Below, in pieces: positions 49,196 through 61,289 of a stretch of DNA of 64,000 bases (position 1 is the stretch's first letter; every line of letters begins with the position of its first letter). Location: NCBI GenBank assembly GCA_032622095.1, contig CP136063.1:70099980-70163979 (forward strand), given 5' to 3'. Source of the DNA: Siphonodentalium dalli. Lineage: Eukaryota > Mollusca > Scaphopoda > Gadilida > Siphonodentaliidae. Under the pieces are notes generated by a model. It was not told the DNA's origin and made no database searches. It worked only from the letters and a program-made list of their open reading frames with translations. Position numbers and translations under genes: made by a program.

Positions 49196-49983
49196 CATCA
49201 TTCACCGACATAAAAATGCCATAAAGAAAAGAAAAATTACAACGACCATCAGTATGAAATAAACAACATCTACGACCATAAGACCACCAATAATAGCAGC
49301 ACAAACAGCAACAACAACATCGACAACGTCATTCGTCATGCACACTGCAGAAGCTGCAACTCGGACAGTGCCGAGATCACTAGCATCAATAGTGGCAACA
49401 ACACCAGCCCTGCTAAAGAACCAGAGTCACTGGATTTCGACACCTTCCGTGTGCAGCTTGGTAACGTAATACAAACATGATATCGCCGACTGACTGAGTG
49501 TGGACACACAAATATATTTAAAGTTTTTTGTCAACTAATAGCATGGGGAACATTTCCAACGAACAGCGTAGCATACAACCTTCTACTTGACGTTGTCCGT
49601 TGGTTCCAGTGCTCCAATACATCTCAGATGAGATATCCGGATACATCACTGGATATCGCCTTTTTCGTGGCAAATTTCTGAGGTTGATGTCTGGGTGTAG
49701 GGTGTCTCGGTGCATTTTAGACAACCCTGGCGGTAGAGGATCTATGTCACACACTTCTCGCAGGGAACATTATGGTGGTGGCCAGATCTGTGAGCCCTGA
49801 ATTCGCCACTCGACCGGAAACATTTATGACAAGATAGTTATACACTACATTGGCTTGTCTTTTATATGAGAAAGTGAATGTTGCCGTAATGATTGCAGGT
49901 TTATATATTTCTTCCACATTCGTGGCACTGTTGGTTACCAGCACCAGAAGGCGGTGTCACCAGGAAGCTAGGCTGTCGTCGAA

Positions 49984-50085
49984 TGCTACCTGGACGTTTC
50001 GGCACCTGGGGTTGCCGTTAATCATCTGGACGTTTCGGCACCTGATTTTTCGGCACGTTGACGTTTCGGCACCTGCTAATTTTCG
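49984..50085. repeat. GACGTTTCGGCACCTG minisatellite
   Basis: Four copies of GACGTTTCGGCACCTG (one shortened to TTTTTCGGCACG) at ~25-45-bp spacing. The inverse form recurs at 56640-56755 on the other side of the foldback structure. Confidence 0.8.
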
Positions 50086-50633
50086 GACCAACGAAATTAA
50101 AGACTACATTTTTTTTTATTATTCTCTATTTCAATAAAATGTGATAAAACATGTGACATGGTAACAAAAACAAACACTGGGTGGAATGAATGGTAACGAT
50201 TGTGAACGTATAAAGTGCACAAGTCATACAAGGAACGATAGTCTAGGCTGTGCTGGGGGGTGATCGTCGCACATCGGGGGAATTTATGCGACCATCATTT
50301 TCTTATGGGAAAATTACTCTAGTTTTCGAATTCAGAGGGCGCCGAGCCGAGATAGGTGACAAAATATAACTTTTCACTATGTTTCATAGGGTACCCTACC
50401 TAAAAAATGACATATTTTCAAAGGTTAACAGGCATTAGCCAACTGGTTAACAGGGCAGCAACATCGGAAAGATTGTAAACATATTTGCAAAATATGGAAC
50501 GAATATAGACACTTAATCAGATTCAACATCGTTTTCCTGCTTTCGTTCTGATTTCGTGACGTCATGGTAAAATATGTAGCGTGACGCGTCAAAACTTCAT
50601 GGCGATTCAGACAAAGTGTTGTGCGTCAACTCT

Positions 50634-51365
50634 GTGCAAAGATAGCATATCTGTCGAATTCTTCCAAGTTATATATTTTTGGAAATGGAAGGGTACCCCC
50701 TATATAATGATGTTCATACTTACATTATATCTTTCCAAGTATTGACATTATAGACAAAAACTTAACCCTCCCCAATTTCACAAATAACCACATATATGTG
50801 TCCATGCAGTTTGTGTACATCAAATAAATTGACAATGCACAGTTTACCTTTTCATATTGTGTAGAATCGTACGGCGACACTTATAATGTAAAACATCGTT
50901 CAAATCCTAGATTAGGAAGGTAATATAAAATCCAAGATGGCGTCCAAGATGGCCGCCAATTTTTATATTGACACTCTATACACCAGATGTATGGTAACCG
51001 GACTAGATCATCAACTCATGCAAATATAGCATATCTGTCGAATTTTTCCAAGTTAAATAATTTTGCAAATGGAAGGGTATTGCCTACAAAATGATGTTCC
51101 TATCTTTATTATATATCTCCAAATGGTAAACTAATCGAGAAAAGCTTAACCCTCACCCCAATTTCACAAATATCCACTTAAATGCACCCATGCAGATTGT
51201 TTCCAATTAAATATCGACAATGCACATTTTGTAGTGTCATATAGGGCAGAACCATCCGAGGACATGGAGAATCTAAGATTCCGTTCAAATCCTAGATTAT
51301 GAAGGTAATAAAATCCAAGATGGCGTCCAAGATGGCTGCCAAGTTTAATATCGGCACTCTGTGCA
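50634..51365. repeat. Tandem duplication of ~380 bp in the left arm
   Basis: Two successive units share ATAGCATATCTGTCGAATT, AAATGGAAGGGTA, AATTTCACAAATAACCAC-like and CAAGATGGCGTCCAAGATGG. The right arm has one unit only, so the duplication postdates, or was lost from, the palindrome. Confidence 0.8.
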
Positions 51366-51559
51366 CACTGAGTGTGCACTGTGCACACTGAGTGTGCACA
51401 CCGGTTGTAACTGATCTTTATTTCATAGATGCTGTATTGTAATATGTATAAGTCAACTAGTTACGTAAAACCAATGATGGAGACCAAAATGGCCGCCATA
51501 AAACTAAAACAAAATCCGATAAAATTACCTGCTTCCGAGTTGCAATGTTATGTCATCTG

Positions 51560-54500
51560 CATGTTATGAGTTTTGTAGCTTATTCGTTCGTGCATATATG
51601 TCTGTTGATAATGTGATCCGAATCCAATAAAACTGTTGGCATTGAGAAATTAAATGCTCATTTTATTTCTCAAAATCGACATGCAATGCCAAATTGCCAC
51701 AATGGGATAGTGTTTCAACCTGACATCCATTTTGTGGTATACAAGTCAACGTTCTGCTTGGTGATGAAACTGCTGACTCAATAACCAATGTAGGTGTCCA
51801 CGGTAATGACTCATTAGACCCGCTTACACAAACCGTCAAGCAATAACAACCAATTTAGAATCCTGATAAATGCGGGTATGCAAAGAATGGACAATTTATT
51901 TTATATATCTCATCAATGTTGTCAATGCGTACTGGGGTAATTTATTTTCACGTTCATTTGAGTGATGTTCTATGGAAATAACCGAAACAAATCTCAAACA
52001 AATCTGACAAAATACGTATCTGTGTCGTTATATTCTCGCTATGATCCCATCAGACGTGGATTTATGCTTATTTACTTAAGCAGTTCATTTGAGTATTTGC
52101 TTATCTGTACTTAATTATATGCCGCTTGATATGTGTGGTTGCAGGTGTATTAATTATTTTATTGAATACACATTGACGACCAATAGTATAATTATTGTCC
52201 TGCTAATGTACTATAGATCTTGTATGTCTGAGTAGTGGCTGATGCCTTCGGCGAGTTATATATATGCATTCGCTTCCATATTATTTTATATCTTCCCGGA
52301 TGTCCAGAATTCGCGTTGCTATCACAATATATTTAAACACATTATATGTATTCAGTATTTAACTTCATACAAGGCATTGGTCATTTTAAATAATATCAAG
52401 TTACTTGGAACTTACCCCAAGAATGTTGCACAGAACCAACTTTCAGGTTTGGTTGGAACAGGTAGAATATTATCAAAACTGACCCCTCATTTGTAAATAC
52501 TAATGCTTTAAATGATAACGGTAAGTGTGAGGCCGTGGTATTGATTGTGCTAAGTCCCATGAAATTTGGATCCATGAAAGTTGGTCTCACACTGTAGGTA
52601 TCACACGACTCTCCGTCACACGTACCCAACTATGATAATCACGTACAGTACTCGAATGGGATAAAACTATATCATCCAATTTATATATCAGTATGGAGCA
52701 ATCTCGGCAATTAACCAAAGATGAAAAGTACAAGGATTAGAAAGCCACACAGTTAGAAGACGTGCTCAAAATGTCATATACTCAGTTGCTCAGCATTAGG
52801 ATGATGCTTGTCATACGAAATGTGTCCCTTTCACTGATGCTGATCCATTTCAAGCAACGGGATGGCAACTCGTTGGTCACATGTTATCAGCCATAGCCGC
52901 GGAATTAGTTTTTAATCAAAATAGAGTATAACCGCTACAGGTAGGACATTCTCAAGAAATATAGTAGCCGTGGAGTACTTTTAACACAAACAATAATTAG
53001 CAGCTCCTTTGCACGATCGCCAATTTTCTGCAATGGAACAACCTACGTATCTGATATATGTCAAATATTCATGATTGTGGTAATTGTCCCCAGGATACAT
53101 TTTACGATATGCGTGAACCAATTATATGTATCTGACCGAAAGCATATATGCAAGCATGCGATTATCACAAATATCAGATAATGTACTTAGGTGTGGTAGT
53201 TATTCATCTAAGTAAACGTCCCAGAATCCTTATTTTAGCTTAATATTGAGGAATTTGAAGCCGTAATGGGTCGGTATATTTTGAGTAAGTTTAACTTGTG
53301 AGCACCATACAATCAAACCAGGTTCCATCGTTGCATGTGGCGACGGTCCTATATTCGACAATGACACACGTTCTTGTTTAAATGTTGGATTGAATGTATG
53401 ACATATATAGACAATCGCAGTCGGACATGTGATGGCTGTTGGACCTATTTGCTAATAATATGGACTCTTCTGCGACATGGGGCAAGGCATATAGTAAACT
53501 TACACATAGTATCCCACACATATGAAACTTCGAAAGTAGCAACACCCTTTGCTTCCAGCATATTAAATTAGTAATCTCTCTACTTTCTTATGTGTACACC
53601 TGGTAGGAATTTAGATCGAGATACTTCATGCTTTGAGTTATGGTATTGTACGTGTAAAATTGCACACAAATAATGCAAACATATTTGCCCTTTGAAAACC
53701 AGTTAAGTGTTACATTTAATAAATGGATCTAGTCTCGACTAAGGTTATGCGATTGAAGTTAAGTTGTCTTCAAAATTGTCGATTCTAACTCGCCACCTTA
53801 TTAAATCGAAAAAAAGAAATATTTCTTATAATTTGAATTTAGTCCCAATATTAATAAAATTCGTCCATTTTTCTATTATATATACCCATGCCATTCAGTG
53901 CCATTTATGAATTACTTATGATAAACAATTACTTGTTGGGAACAATCACGTATCCAGCTGAAGAGTAATTGGATTGCATCATATGATTGGTCAGGTCAAT
54001 TTAATCCAACAATACTGTCACAGTGAATTAACTATTGCAACTTCTCGGCTTATCGTACTTGGCAGAAATGCCCGCGCACATGTGCCAACCAACTTTTTTA
54101 TAGTGTTCCCCGAGTTGACAGCTAATGATTAAATTAGGTTCACATAAGAACAGAACATCAACTTAATCGTGTCACCGGCTGTGTAGATCCGATAGATGTA
54201 TGTTACTCATAGCTGATAATTACCAGCATGATGAAGTCATGTTATCGGTGGTTAAATGTCTAACGAAATTGTCTACGAGTGGATAGGCCTTATCCAATAT
54301 AAAATATGGCAGAAACTTATTATTTCTTCGTCTCTTGACGAAATGGATGATCATCATAACAAAACGCTCAATAGATGTATTAATATATTGCGACAGCGAC
54401 GTGAAACCTGAACTGCAGGTGTGAAATAAAATGATATGGAAGTGAGGGCATAAACCTGTGAATTAACTCGTCAACCACCCATGACTATAGTACGTTGGTG

Positions 54501-55250
54501 GGAAATTGATTTAAACTATCGGTTGCAACTGCGAATAGTTCATAAAATGAGTATTTGCAATGAACATGTAACCGTTTATTGTTATCTAAATCTTCAGAGT
54601 TGAGAAGTACTAAACAAATACGAATTAGAACTGCTTATGTAAACACCCATTTCCGTGCGATGAGGCATCCCGAGGAAATGTAGAGAAAACAGTTTTAGTT
54701 CGGTCTAAATTGCTGGTGATTATTGTCCGTTATTACATTGGAACATCGCTTCTTTGAACGTAGAAACCAACCACCATGGTAAGCAGTTGACGACATTAGC
54801 GGGGTAATGTGAACACAGTTGGCCAACATTTTCGTATAAACAAAATATCCGCAATTATTGTAGGTCCGTTATCTCCAGCCGGTTTACGATTGCGGGTCTA
54901 ATGTGCTACTAGCATGGAAAAACTCCGTTATTTATTGATAATTGAATATATAACTATTAGTGCATACACTGCATAGGCATGTTTTAATCGGCATTGTGGC
55001 TTCCATTATTGCTGTACTATGGATGTTTGCAGTTGTAGCATCGTGTAGCAGAACATTGACATATATACCATCAAATGATTGGATGTCAGTTTGAAATTCG
55101 GTCCTATTTAGGCAATTTGACATTAAATGATGTCGTTATTTCGAGAAATTAATGAACAGTTACTATCTTAATGTCCCTAGTTCCTTCAGATACGGATCAT
55201 GTTGGACAAAATGACATATATGTACAAACAAAAAAGCTACAACAGTCATA
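51560..55250. other. Loop of the nested foldback structure, no gene seen
   Basis: AT-rich, with short open frames (52242, 53374, 54932) that have no recognisable motif. I see no transposase block and no tandem repeat. Confidence 0.45.
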
Positions 55251-56189
55251 CCATGTGATTTTATTGCAACTCAGAAGTTGGTCGTTTTATCGGAACAGTT
55301 CTGTTTATTTTGGCGGCCATTTTGGTCTTCATCATCGGTTTTACGTCGCCAATTGCCTTATACGTATTAAGATACAGACTCCATCCAAGACAATGCCATA
55401 TTACAAAAAGCACTCGCGATGATCTAGTCCGGTTACCATACATCTGGTGAATAGAGTGTCAATATAAAAATTGGCGGCCATCTTGGACGCCATCTTGGAT
55501 TTTATTACCTTCCTAATCTAGGATTTGAACGATGTTTTACATTATCAGTGTCGCCGTACGATTCTACATAACATGAAAGGGTAAACTGTGCATTGTCAAT
55601 TTATTTGGTGGACACAAACTGCATGGGCACATATATGTGGTTATTTGTGAAATTGGGGGGAGGGTTAAGTTTTTGTCTATTATGTCAATACTTGGAAAGA
55701 TATAATGTAAGTATGAACATCATTATATAGGGGGTACCTTTCCATTTCCAAAAATATATAACTTGGAAGAATTCGACAGATATGCTATCTTTGCACAGAG
55801 TTGACGCACAACACTTTGTCTGAATCGCCATGAATTTTTGACGCGTCACGCTACATATTTTACCATGACGTCACGAAATCAGAACGAAAGCAGGAAAACG
55901 ATGTTGAATCTGATTAAGTGTCTATATTCGTTCCTTATTTGGCAAATATGTTTACAATCTTTCCGATGTTGCTGCCCTGTTAACCAGTTGGCTAATGCCT
56001 GTTAACCTTTGAAAATATGTCATTTTTTAGGTAGGGTACCCTATGAAACATAGTGAAAAGTTATATTTTGTCACCTATCTCGGCTCGGCGCCCTCTGAAT
56101 TCGAAAACTAGAGTAATTTTCCCATAAGAAAATGATGGTTGCATAAATTCCCCCGATGTGCGACGATCACCCCCCAGCACAGCCTAGAC

Positions 56190-57608
56190 TACGAATACTG
56201 AACGGAATAGCACTGTTAGCACAACATGTTATGAACATGCATGTAGCAATGTCTCCAGGTGTGGATATACAAGCCGACAGAAGCTTTCAGGAAAAGAGCG
56301 TTCCATGTTAGTCTATCCTGATATGGTATAAATAAAGAGCGTTTATTTGAAAACAGTATTTGTCAGAGCGAATAAAAGTTTTCTTCTCTGTTTTGTTGTA
56401 TTCTTTGAATAATTATTGTCAATCACGGGTTATGACCAGTGGAAAGCACAACCTTGAATCGGGTACCCCAGAAAACGCTGCCGAATGGCCTGCCACATTC
56501 CAGCGTCGATCGAAGTCTAAGACAAATCGATCGAGTCTGATGTTCGATGGTAAATCGTTTGTCTGTGGCTCGGAGCACTGAATAGCAGTCGTCTCGTCTG
56601 CTTGTCTCGGTGCAGTGGACGTCATGGGCGTTGGCCTCTAGAAAGGCCGAACCGTCCAAAAACCTGGGCCGAAACAACCAAGTGCAGAAAATTCAGGTGC
56701 CGAAACGTTCAGAAAACCAGGTGCCGAAACTTCCAGGCGCCGAAACGTCCTGCACCCCTGTCATCGACTTCCAGGAATTCGCCTTCAATAGGCACTAATA
56801 TTTCTCCGTCTGCAAATGAAAAATAGGAAATTATAAATAATAAGACGCGCCGTCTCATTCATGGCTATTGTTTATGTATGGGGTGCAAATTTAATTTTTA
56901 GAACTTTTAGGAGTGTTTGGTTTGTTTCAAGGGGGTACAGTTGGAAAAATCCAGATCGACATGCATCACCCGCCCCAAAGGAGACGATAAGGACACGCCC
57001 CGGTGTGTTATAGTATATTTCCCAATATGTTGTGCAAAAATAAAATCTGATTATTAATTGGACATATCCTAAATATTTTACCTTTATTGTTTTTCAAACA
57101 TGACCATATATGCCCATGACGTATCATGTGATGGTAAATATTTCTGAGAAAAAAAAACGCGTCCGTCGTTACAAATTTTCGCGTCCAGTTACTATCCCAC
57201 AGAAAATTCAACGGGTCCTCGTTACTACCAATGTTGCTGGAAACGCGAATAAAAGTCCATTTTACTTGCATCTATAGCAATCCTGAAATTTCTACGGTAT
57301 GTTATATATGTGAACGTTACACACATCATCCGGCATGACAACATATATTAGAAAGGAGGTTTCGTATTTCTGAATTTTCATTAGTTATTTGAACATATTG
57401 TATTCGATAAATCGAAACCTCATAGTTTAGTGTCACAAATGATGCTAAAATATCTAATCCAGCATGACATAACAAGTTGTAATTGGAGAACCAACTATTG
57501 TTAACGATAATAATAGAACAAAATCGTCTGCTGAAACCGACAAGGTATTATAATAACGATCTGTGTGTACATACCTGAAGTCGTCGCTCGTGGAAAGCAC
57601 GAGGGACT
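56190..57608. other. Right interior of the 9.7-kb element, no gene seen
   Basis: It includes a short fragment like element R1 (ATATGGTATAAATAAAGAGC, about 56320), the inverse GTGCCGAAACGTYC minisatellite (56640-56755), and subterminal TAACGACGGACGCG-type motifs (57155-57225). Open frames at 56360-56826 cover the minisatellite and are not convincing. Confidence 0.45.
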
Positions 57609-57666
57609 AGTCGCGTCCGTCGTTACTTATCCGGGTCCTCGTTACACGGATGACCAGCGTGACTAA

Positions 57667-59106
57667 GGTCGAGATTAAATTATATCGACGAGGTACATAA
57701 TGTTTACTTAATGGCTAAACATAGATCTGAGCACATTTAAAGGCAAATGGCGACTTGAAGCCTCAAATAATATATAGCAACACTAGCTTGTGGCACTGGT
57801 CCCGTTCCACCGTTCCTGGTTTCGAGTTTATGATTTATGTCTATAATCGTAGGTTCATAGTATTAGCGGAATGATAAATTGTTATTTCTCACAAACAATT
57901 GTAGATTCTTACAAAGAAATCGCTTCATAGTATTGACCACTGATGATCAAATACAGGCTTTTATAGATAATTAAGTGCAGACAAATACCAAAAATAATGA
58001 CAAAAGTTTTATTCCCAAAATTTGGATAAACATACAGATGGATAATAAAAATGTCATTATACAATGTTGTGTACAGTATGAGTTTTTCTTGTACTCGTCC
58101 AGGTTGGTCATTGTGTGTGTAATTGCAATTACAGTATTTAGAAATGTGATCGAATAGTGCCCTTTATAGATTCTCATCCATGTTCTATCGGATGTTTATC
58201 ACAAAAACAATATTTCATGATTTTTGGGGTGAGGGGTAACATAATCCAAAATGTCTAAAATATGGTTACGAATTTGTCCTAGATGTTGTATATTTTGTTT
58301 GCAGTATACTATTCTGAAATTGTTAAGATCTTAACCTTTGATCCGCACTGAAACAGTTTTGAGAAATTGTCTGTTTATTATTCCGAAATAATTGAAATGA
58401 GAATGATTTTATGACAAAATTTCATGCTTTTGGTCCAAAAAGTGATAATTTTCGAATTTGGTCAGCCTGGATTGCTAATATCTTCAAAATATGACAATGC
58501 CGGATGGAATGACGCCTTTATTATGCATGTGCCTTAAATTGTATACCAGTTGGAACGTCATGGTGAAATAATGATTGAATTTGGCCGCCATCTTGGATTT
58601 ATACTGGAAACAAGGGTTAATATTGATCAGAAACCTGTTTCTAGTTCACTTTCTGAAAGAGCACACCTAACTTGACATAATATAAAAAATGGCACTTTTG
58701 GCCAGTCCGTTCCAATATGACAAAATTTTGTTGCTAAGTCACTACACTATATATACTAAGCCCGAGTAATGACTAATCAAATCCGATTTGCATGTCGCAA
58801 TGCCTCTGTGTTGACCGTGACTTATATATAACGGATGCGATTTTTGCTCACACGAACGACAACATTTTATTTGTATGTGCATGTCTGTATATATATTCGT
58901 TTACATAAGTGTGCGTGTACAAGTTGAATTGCTTTAGGGTCGTTTACAGTGGTGTAGATCTGTATACAGATCTGTGTGAAGTCACGTGTCGCGGATTACT
59001 GCGATCACAACATGATTTATGATACTGAACGCGCGCAGGTACTCTGGTAATTGACAATCCACCATGTACTAAACCCATCCATGCAAAATCCGCAATATCG
59101 ACCGTC
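57667..59106. other. Intergenic, no gene seen
   Basis: AT-rich. A single GGCCGCCATCTTGGATT block lies near 58581. No supported coding region. Confidence 0.4.
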
Positions 59107-59109
59107 TAA

Positions 59110-60518
59110 GGCCCGTTCCAAACGACGGATTTTTGTCGACTCGAATCTAATACCAGACCCACAATTGTATTAAATGCGTCTAAAATGCGACGTTTGAAAC
59201 AATTAGATCCGTGTCAGACGCACCACAGACGAATCTCCGTCCAATTCTGACGAATCTTCGTCGGTGATGCGTCTGAAATCCGTCTTGGTTTCAAACGACG
59301 GATTTTTGTCGACTCGAATCTAATACATGTGACGAGAAGAGCCGAAAGTTGCCGAAAAACGAATGCAAATGATATGATAATGATATGATAATGGTATAAT
59401 AATGAGGGAGTTCCCCTTATCTGCGGAAATACCCACATGACGTCATTTGTCACACGCTCTCTTTGTTATAAAGAAAGATATATCTCTAAGAATTGCTTAG
59501 GTAACATTGTGAAAATTGTAATTATTATGGTAGTTTGATTTCTCAACGAACATCTCATGTCACTGACGCACATCTTATAATGGATATAGTATCAATGATT
59601 TATAATAATTCATATATACCGGTATAAGGGATATGGGTTGTAGCAACTGATTTATAATAATTCATATAGACCGATATTCCTTATTGTAAGGGATAGGGGT
59701 GGTAGTCTCTGATGTATAATAATTAATATATACCGGTATTATTTATTATAAGGGGTAGGGGTGGTACCAATGATTTATAATAATTCATATATACTGACAT
59801 TACTTGTTATGAGGGGTAATTGGGTGGTAACCTCTTATTTATAATAATTCATATATTCCGGTATTACTTATTATAAGGGGCAGAGTGGTAGCCTATGATT
59901 TATAATAATTTATATATACCGGTATATTACTTAGTATGAGGGGTAGGGATAGTAGCCTATTATTTATAATAATTCATATATACTGGTATTCCTTATTATA
60001 AAGGATATAGGGTGGTAGCCTATGATTTATAATAATTAATATATTTCGGTATTCCTTGTTATAAGGGGTAGGGGGTGGTAGTCTCTGATTTATAATAATT
60101 ATTGTATACCGGTATTTACATGCATGGTATACACATAGATGGTAATTGGTTGCACGATATATAACATTTATTTGTAGCGCCTATTATAGTATATTATCTG
60201 TATGTACTATATACATCCTCATATACATGATCACATATATTCGCGCTGTGGTCGCGCATATATAAATATATACATAATTTATACCGTATTTTAGTATATA
60301 TATGTATAACATATACCGGTATATATAGGCCTCTATATCTACGCGTGACCATTTTTTGACGGTAACCGGGAATCCACCTTCAAATAAATCGACCGATGTA
60401 TTAGATTCGACGCGACAAAGATGCGTCCGTCTGTAACAAAATCGACCGCAGACGCATCACCGACGGATTTAATACAATTAGATTCGAGTCGACAAAAATC
60501 CGTCGTTTGGAACGGGCC
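59110..60518. mobile_element. Harbinger-type MITE, copy 1 (complete)
   Basis: It starts GGCCCGTTCCAAACGACGG and ends with its reverse complement; the terminal inverted repeats are about 42 bp and near perfect. TAA flanks it at 59107-59109 and 60519-60521. A TWA duplication with GGCCC-type ends fits PIF/Harbinger non-autonomous elements. Near each end further copies of GACGGATTTTTGTCGACTCG and CAGACGCATCACNGACG occur. The centre is a 60-bp VNTR. The minus-strand open frame 59214-59453 recurs in copy 2 only because the DNA does; it is not a gene. Confidence 0.82.
59588..60116. repeat. ~60-bp VNTR inside the MITE, about nine units
   Basis: Units of TGATTTATAATAATTCATAT, ATACCGGTATTCCTTATTAT and AAGGGGTAGGGGTGGTAG, nine in a row with small length changes. 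The neighbouring MITE copy has about four (61005-61205). Confidence 0.9.
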
Positions 60519-60563
60519 TAAGGCCCGTTCCAAACGACGGATTTTTGTCGACTCGAATCTAAT
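60477..60563. repeat. Perfect palindrome at the junction of two MITE copies
   Basis: The right end of copy 1 and the left end of copy 2 meet around a single TAA and form an ~85-bp inverted repeat (ATTAGATTCGAGTCGAC ... GTCGACTCGAATCTAAT). It can extrude as a long hairpin. Confidence 0.92.
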
Positions 60564-61275
60564 ACCAGACCCACAATTGTATTAAATGCGTCTAAAATGC
60601 GACGTTTGAAACAATTAGATCCGTGTCAGACGCATCACAGACGAATCTCCGTCCAATTCAGACGAATCTTCGTCGGTGATGCGTCTGAAATCCGTCTTGG
60701 TTTCAAACGACGGATTTTTGTCGACTCGAATCTAACACATGTGACGAGAAGAGCCGAAAGCTGCCGAAGTACGAATGCAAATGATATGATAATGATATGA
60801 TAATGATATAATAATGAGGGAGTTCCCATTATCTGCGGAAATACCCACATGCCGTCATTTGTCACACGCTCTCTTTATTATAAAGAGAGAGATTATATAT
60901 ATGCTATATCTAAGCATTGCTTAGGTGTTCTGGTAGTTTGATTTCTCAACCAACAGGGCATGCCACTGACTCACATCTTATAATGAATATGGTATCGCTG
61001 ATTTATAATAATTCATATATACCGGTATAAGGGGTAGGGGTGGTAGCAACTGATTTATACTAATTCATATAGACCACCGGTATTCCTTATTATAAGGGGT
61101 AGATGGTGGTGGCCTATGATTTATAATAATTCATATAATATACCGGTATTCCTTATTATAAGGGGTTGGGGTGATAGTATATGAAATTCATATATACCAG
61201 TATTTACATGCATAGTATACACATACATGGCAATTGGTTGCACGATATAACATTTATTTGTAGCGCCTATATAGT
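60522..61275. mobile_element. Harbinger-type MITE, copy 2 (right end missing)
   Basis: It repeats 59110 onward at an offset of 1,412 bp with high identity, including the whole left end. It then has a shorter VNTR (about four units) and the segment ending ATTTATTTGTAGCGCCTAT. It stops there and lacks the right terminal repeat. Confidence 0.82.
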
Positions 61276-61289
61276 CTATATCTATATTT

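Larger units (their letters stand above)
50239..56189. mobile_element. Nested foldback-like structure (5.95 kb) with ~0.8-1.3-kb arms
   Basis: The left arm from 50239 (GTCTAGGCTGTGCTGGGGGG) and right arm ending 56189 (CCCAGCACAGCCTAGAC) are nearly identical in inverse orientation for about 770 bp (to 51011, and from 55421). Weaker matches reach 51560 and 55250. The left arm carries an extra tandem copy (about 51014-51365) of its inner ~380 bp. TA flanks both ends. The arms contain paired CAAGATGGCGTCC and CAAGATGGCCGCC sites. No transposase is visible in the 3.7-kb loop. Confidence 0.78.
47980..57661. mobile_element. 9,682-bp element with 53-bp perfect terminal inverted repeats
   Basis: Both ends read CACGCTGGTCATCCGTGTAA inward and are identical for 53 bp (47980-48032 and 57609-57661). 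ACTAA flanks both ends (47975-47979 and 57662-57666), a 5-bp target-site duplication. Variants of GTAACGAGGACCCG followed by TAACGACGGACGCG recur subterminally, near 48390-48450 on the left and 57155-57225 on the right. Ends starting with CAC plus a 5-bp duplication are shared by Transib and RAG-like transposons, but I see no DDE or RAG1-like protein inside. It contains a nested foldback structure (50239-56189). It is probably a non-autonomous or gutted copy. Confidence 0.8.

Noticed and set aside
56360-56826. Overlapping frames on both strands, some with Lys/Asn-rich composition
   Set aside because: They lie over the GTGCCGAAACG minisatellite and give equally good frames on both strands.
59214-60865. 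Similar 76-79-residue minus-strand frames at 59214-59453 and 60635-60865
   Set aside because: They are repeated only because the MITE is duplicated, overlap the terminal repeat, and show no domain.
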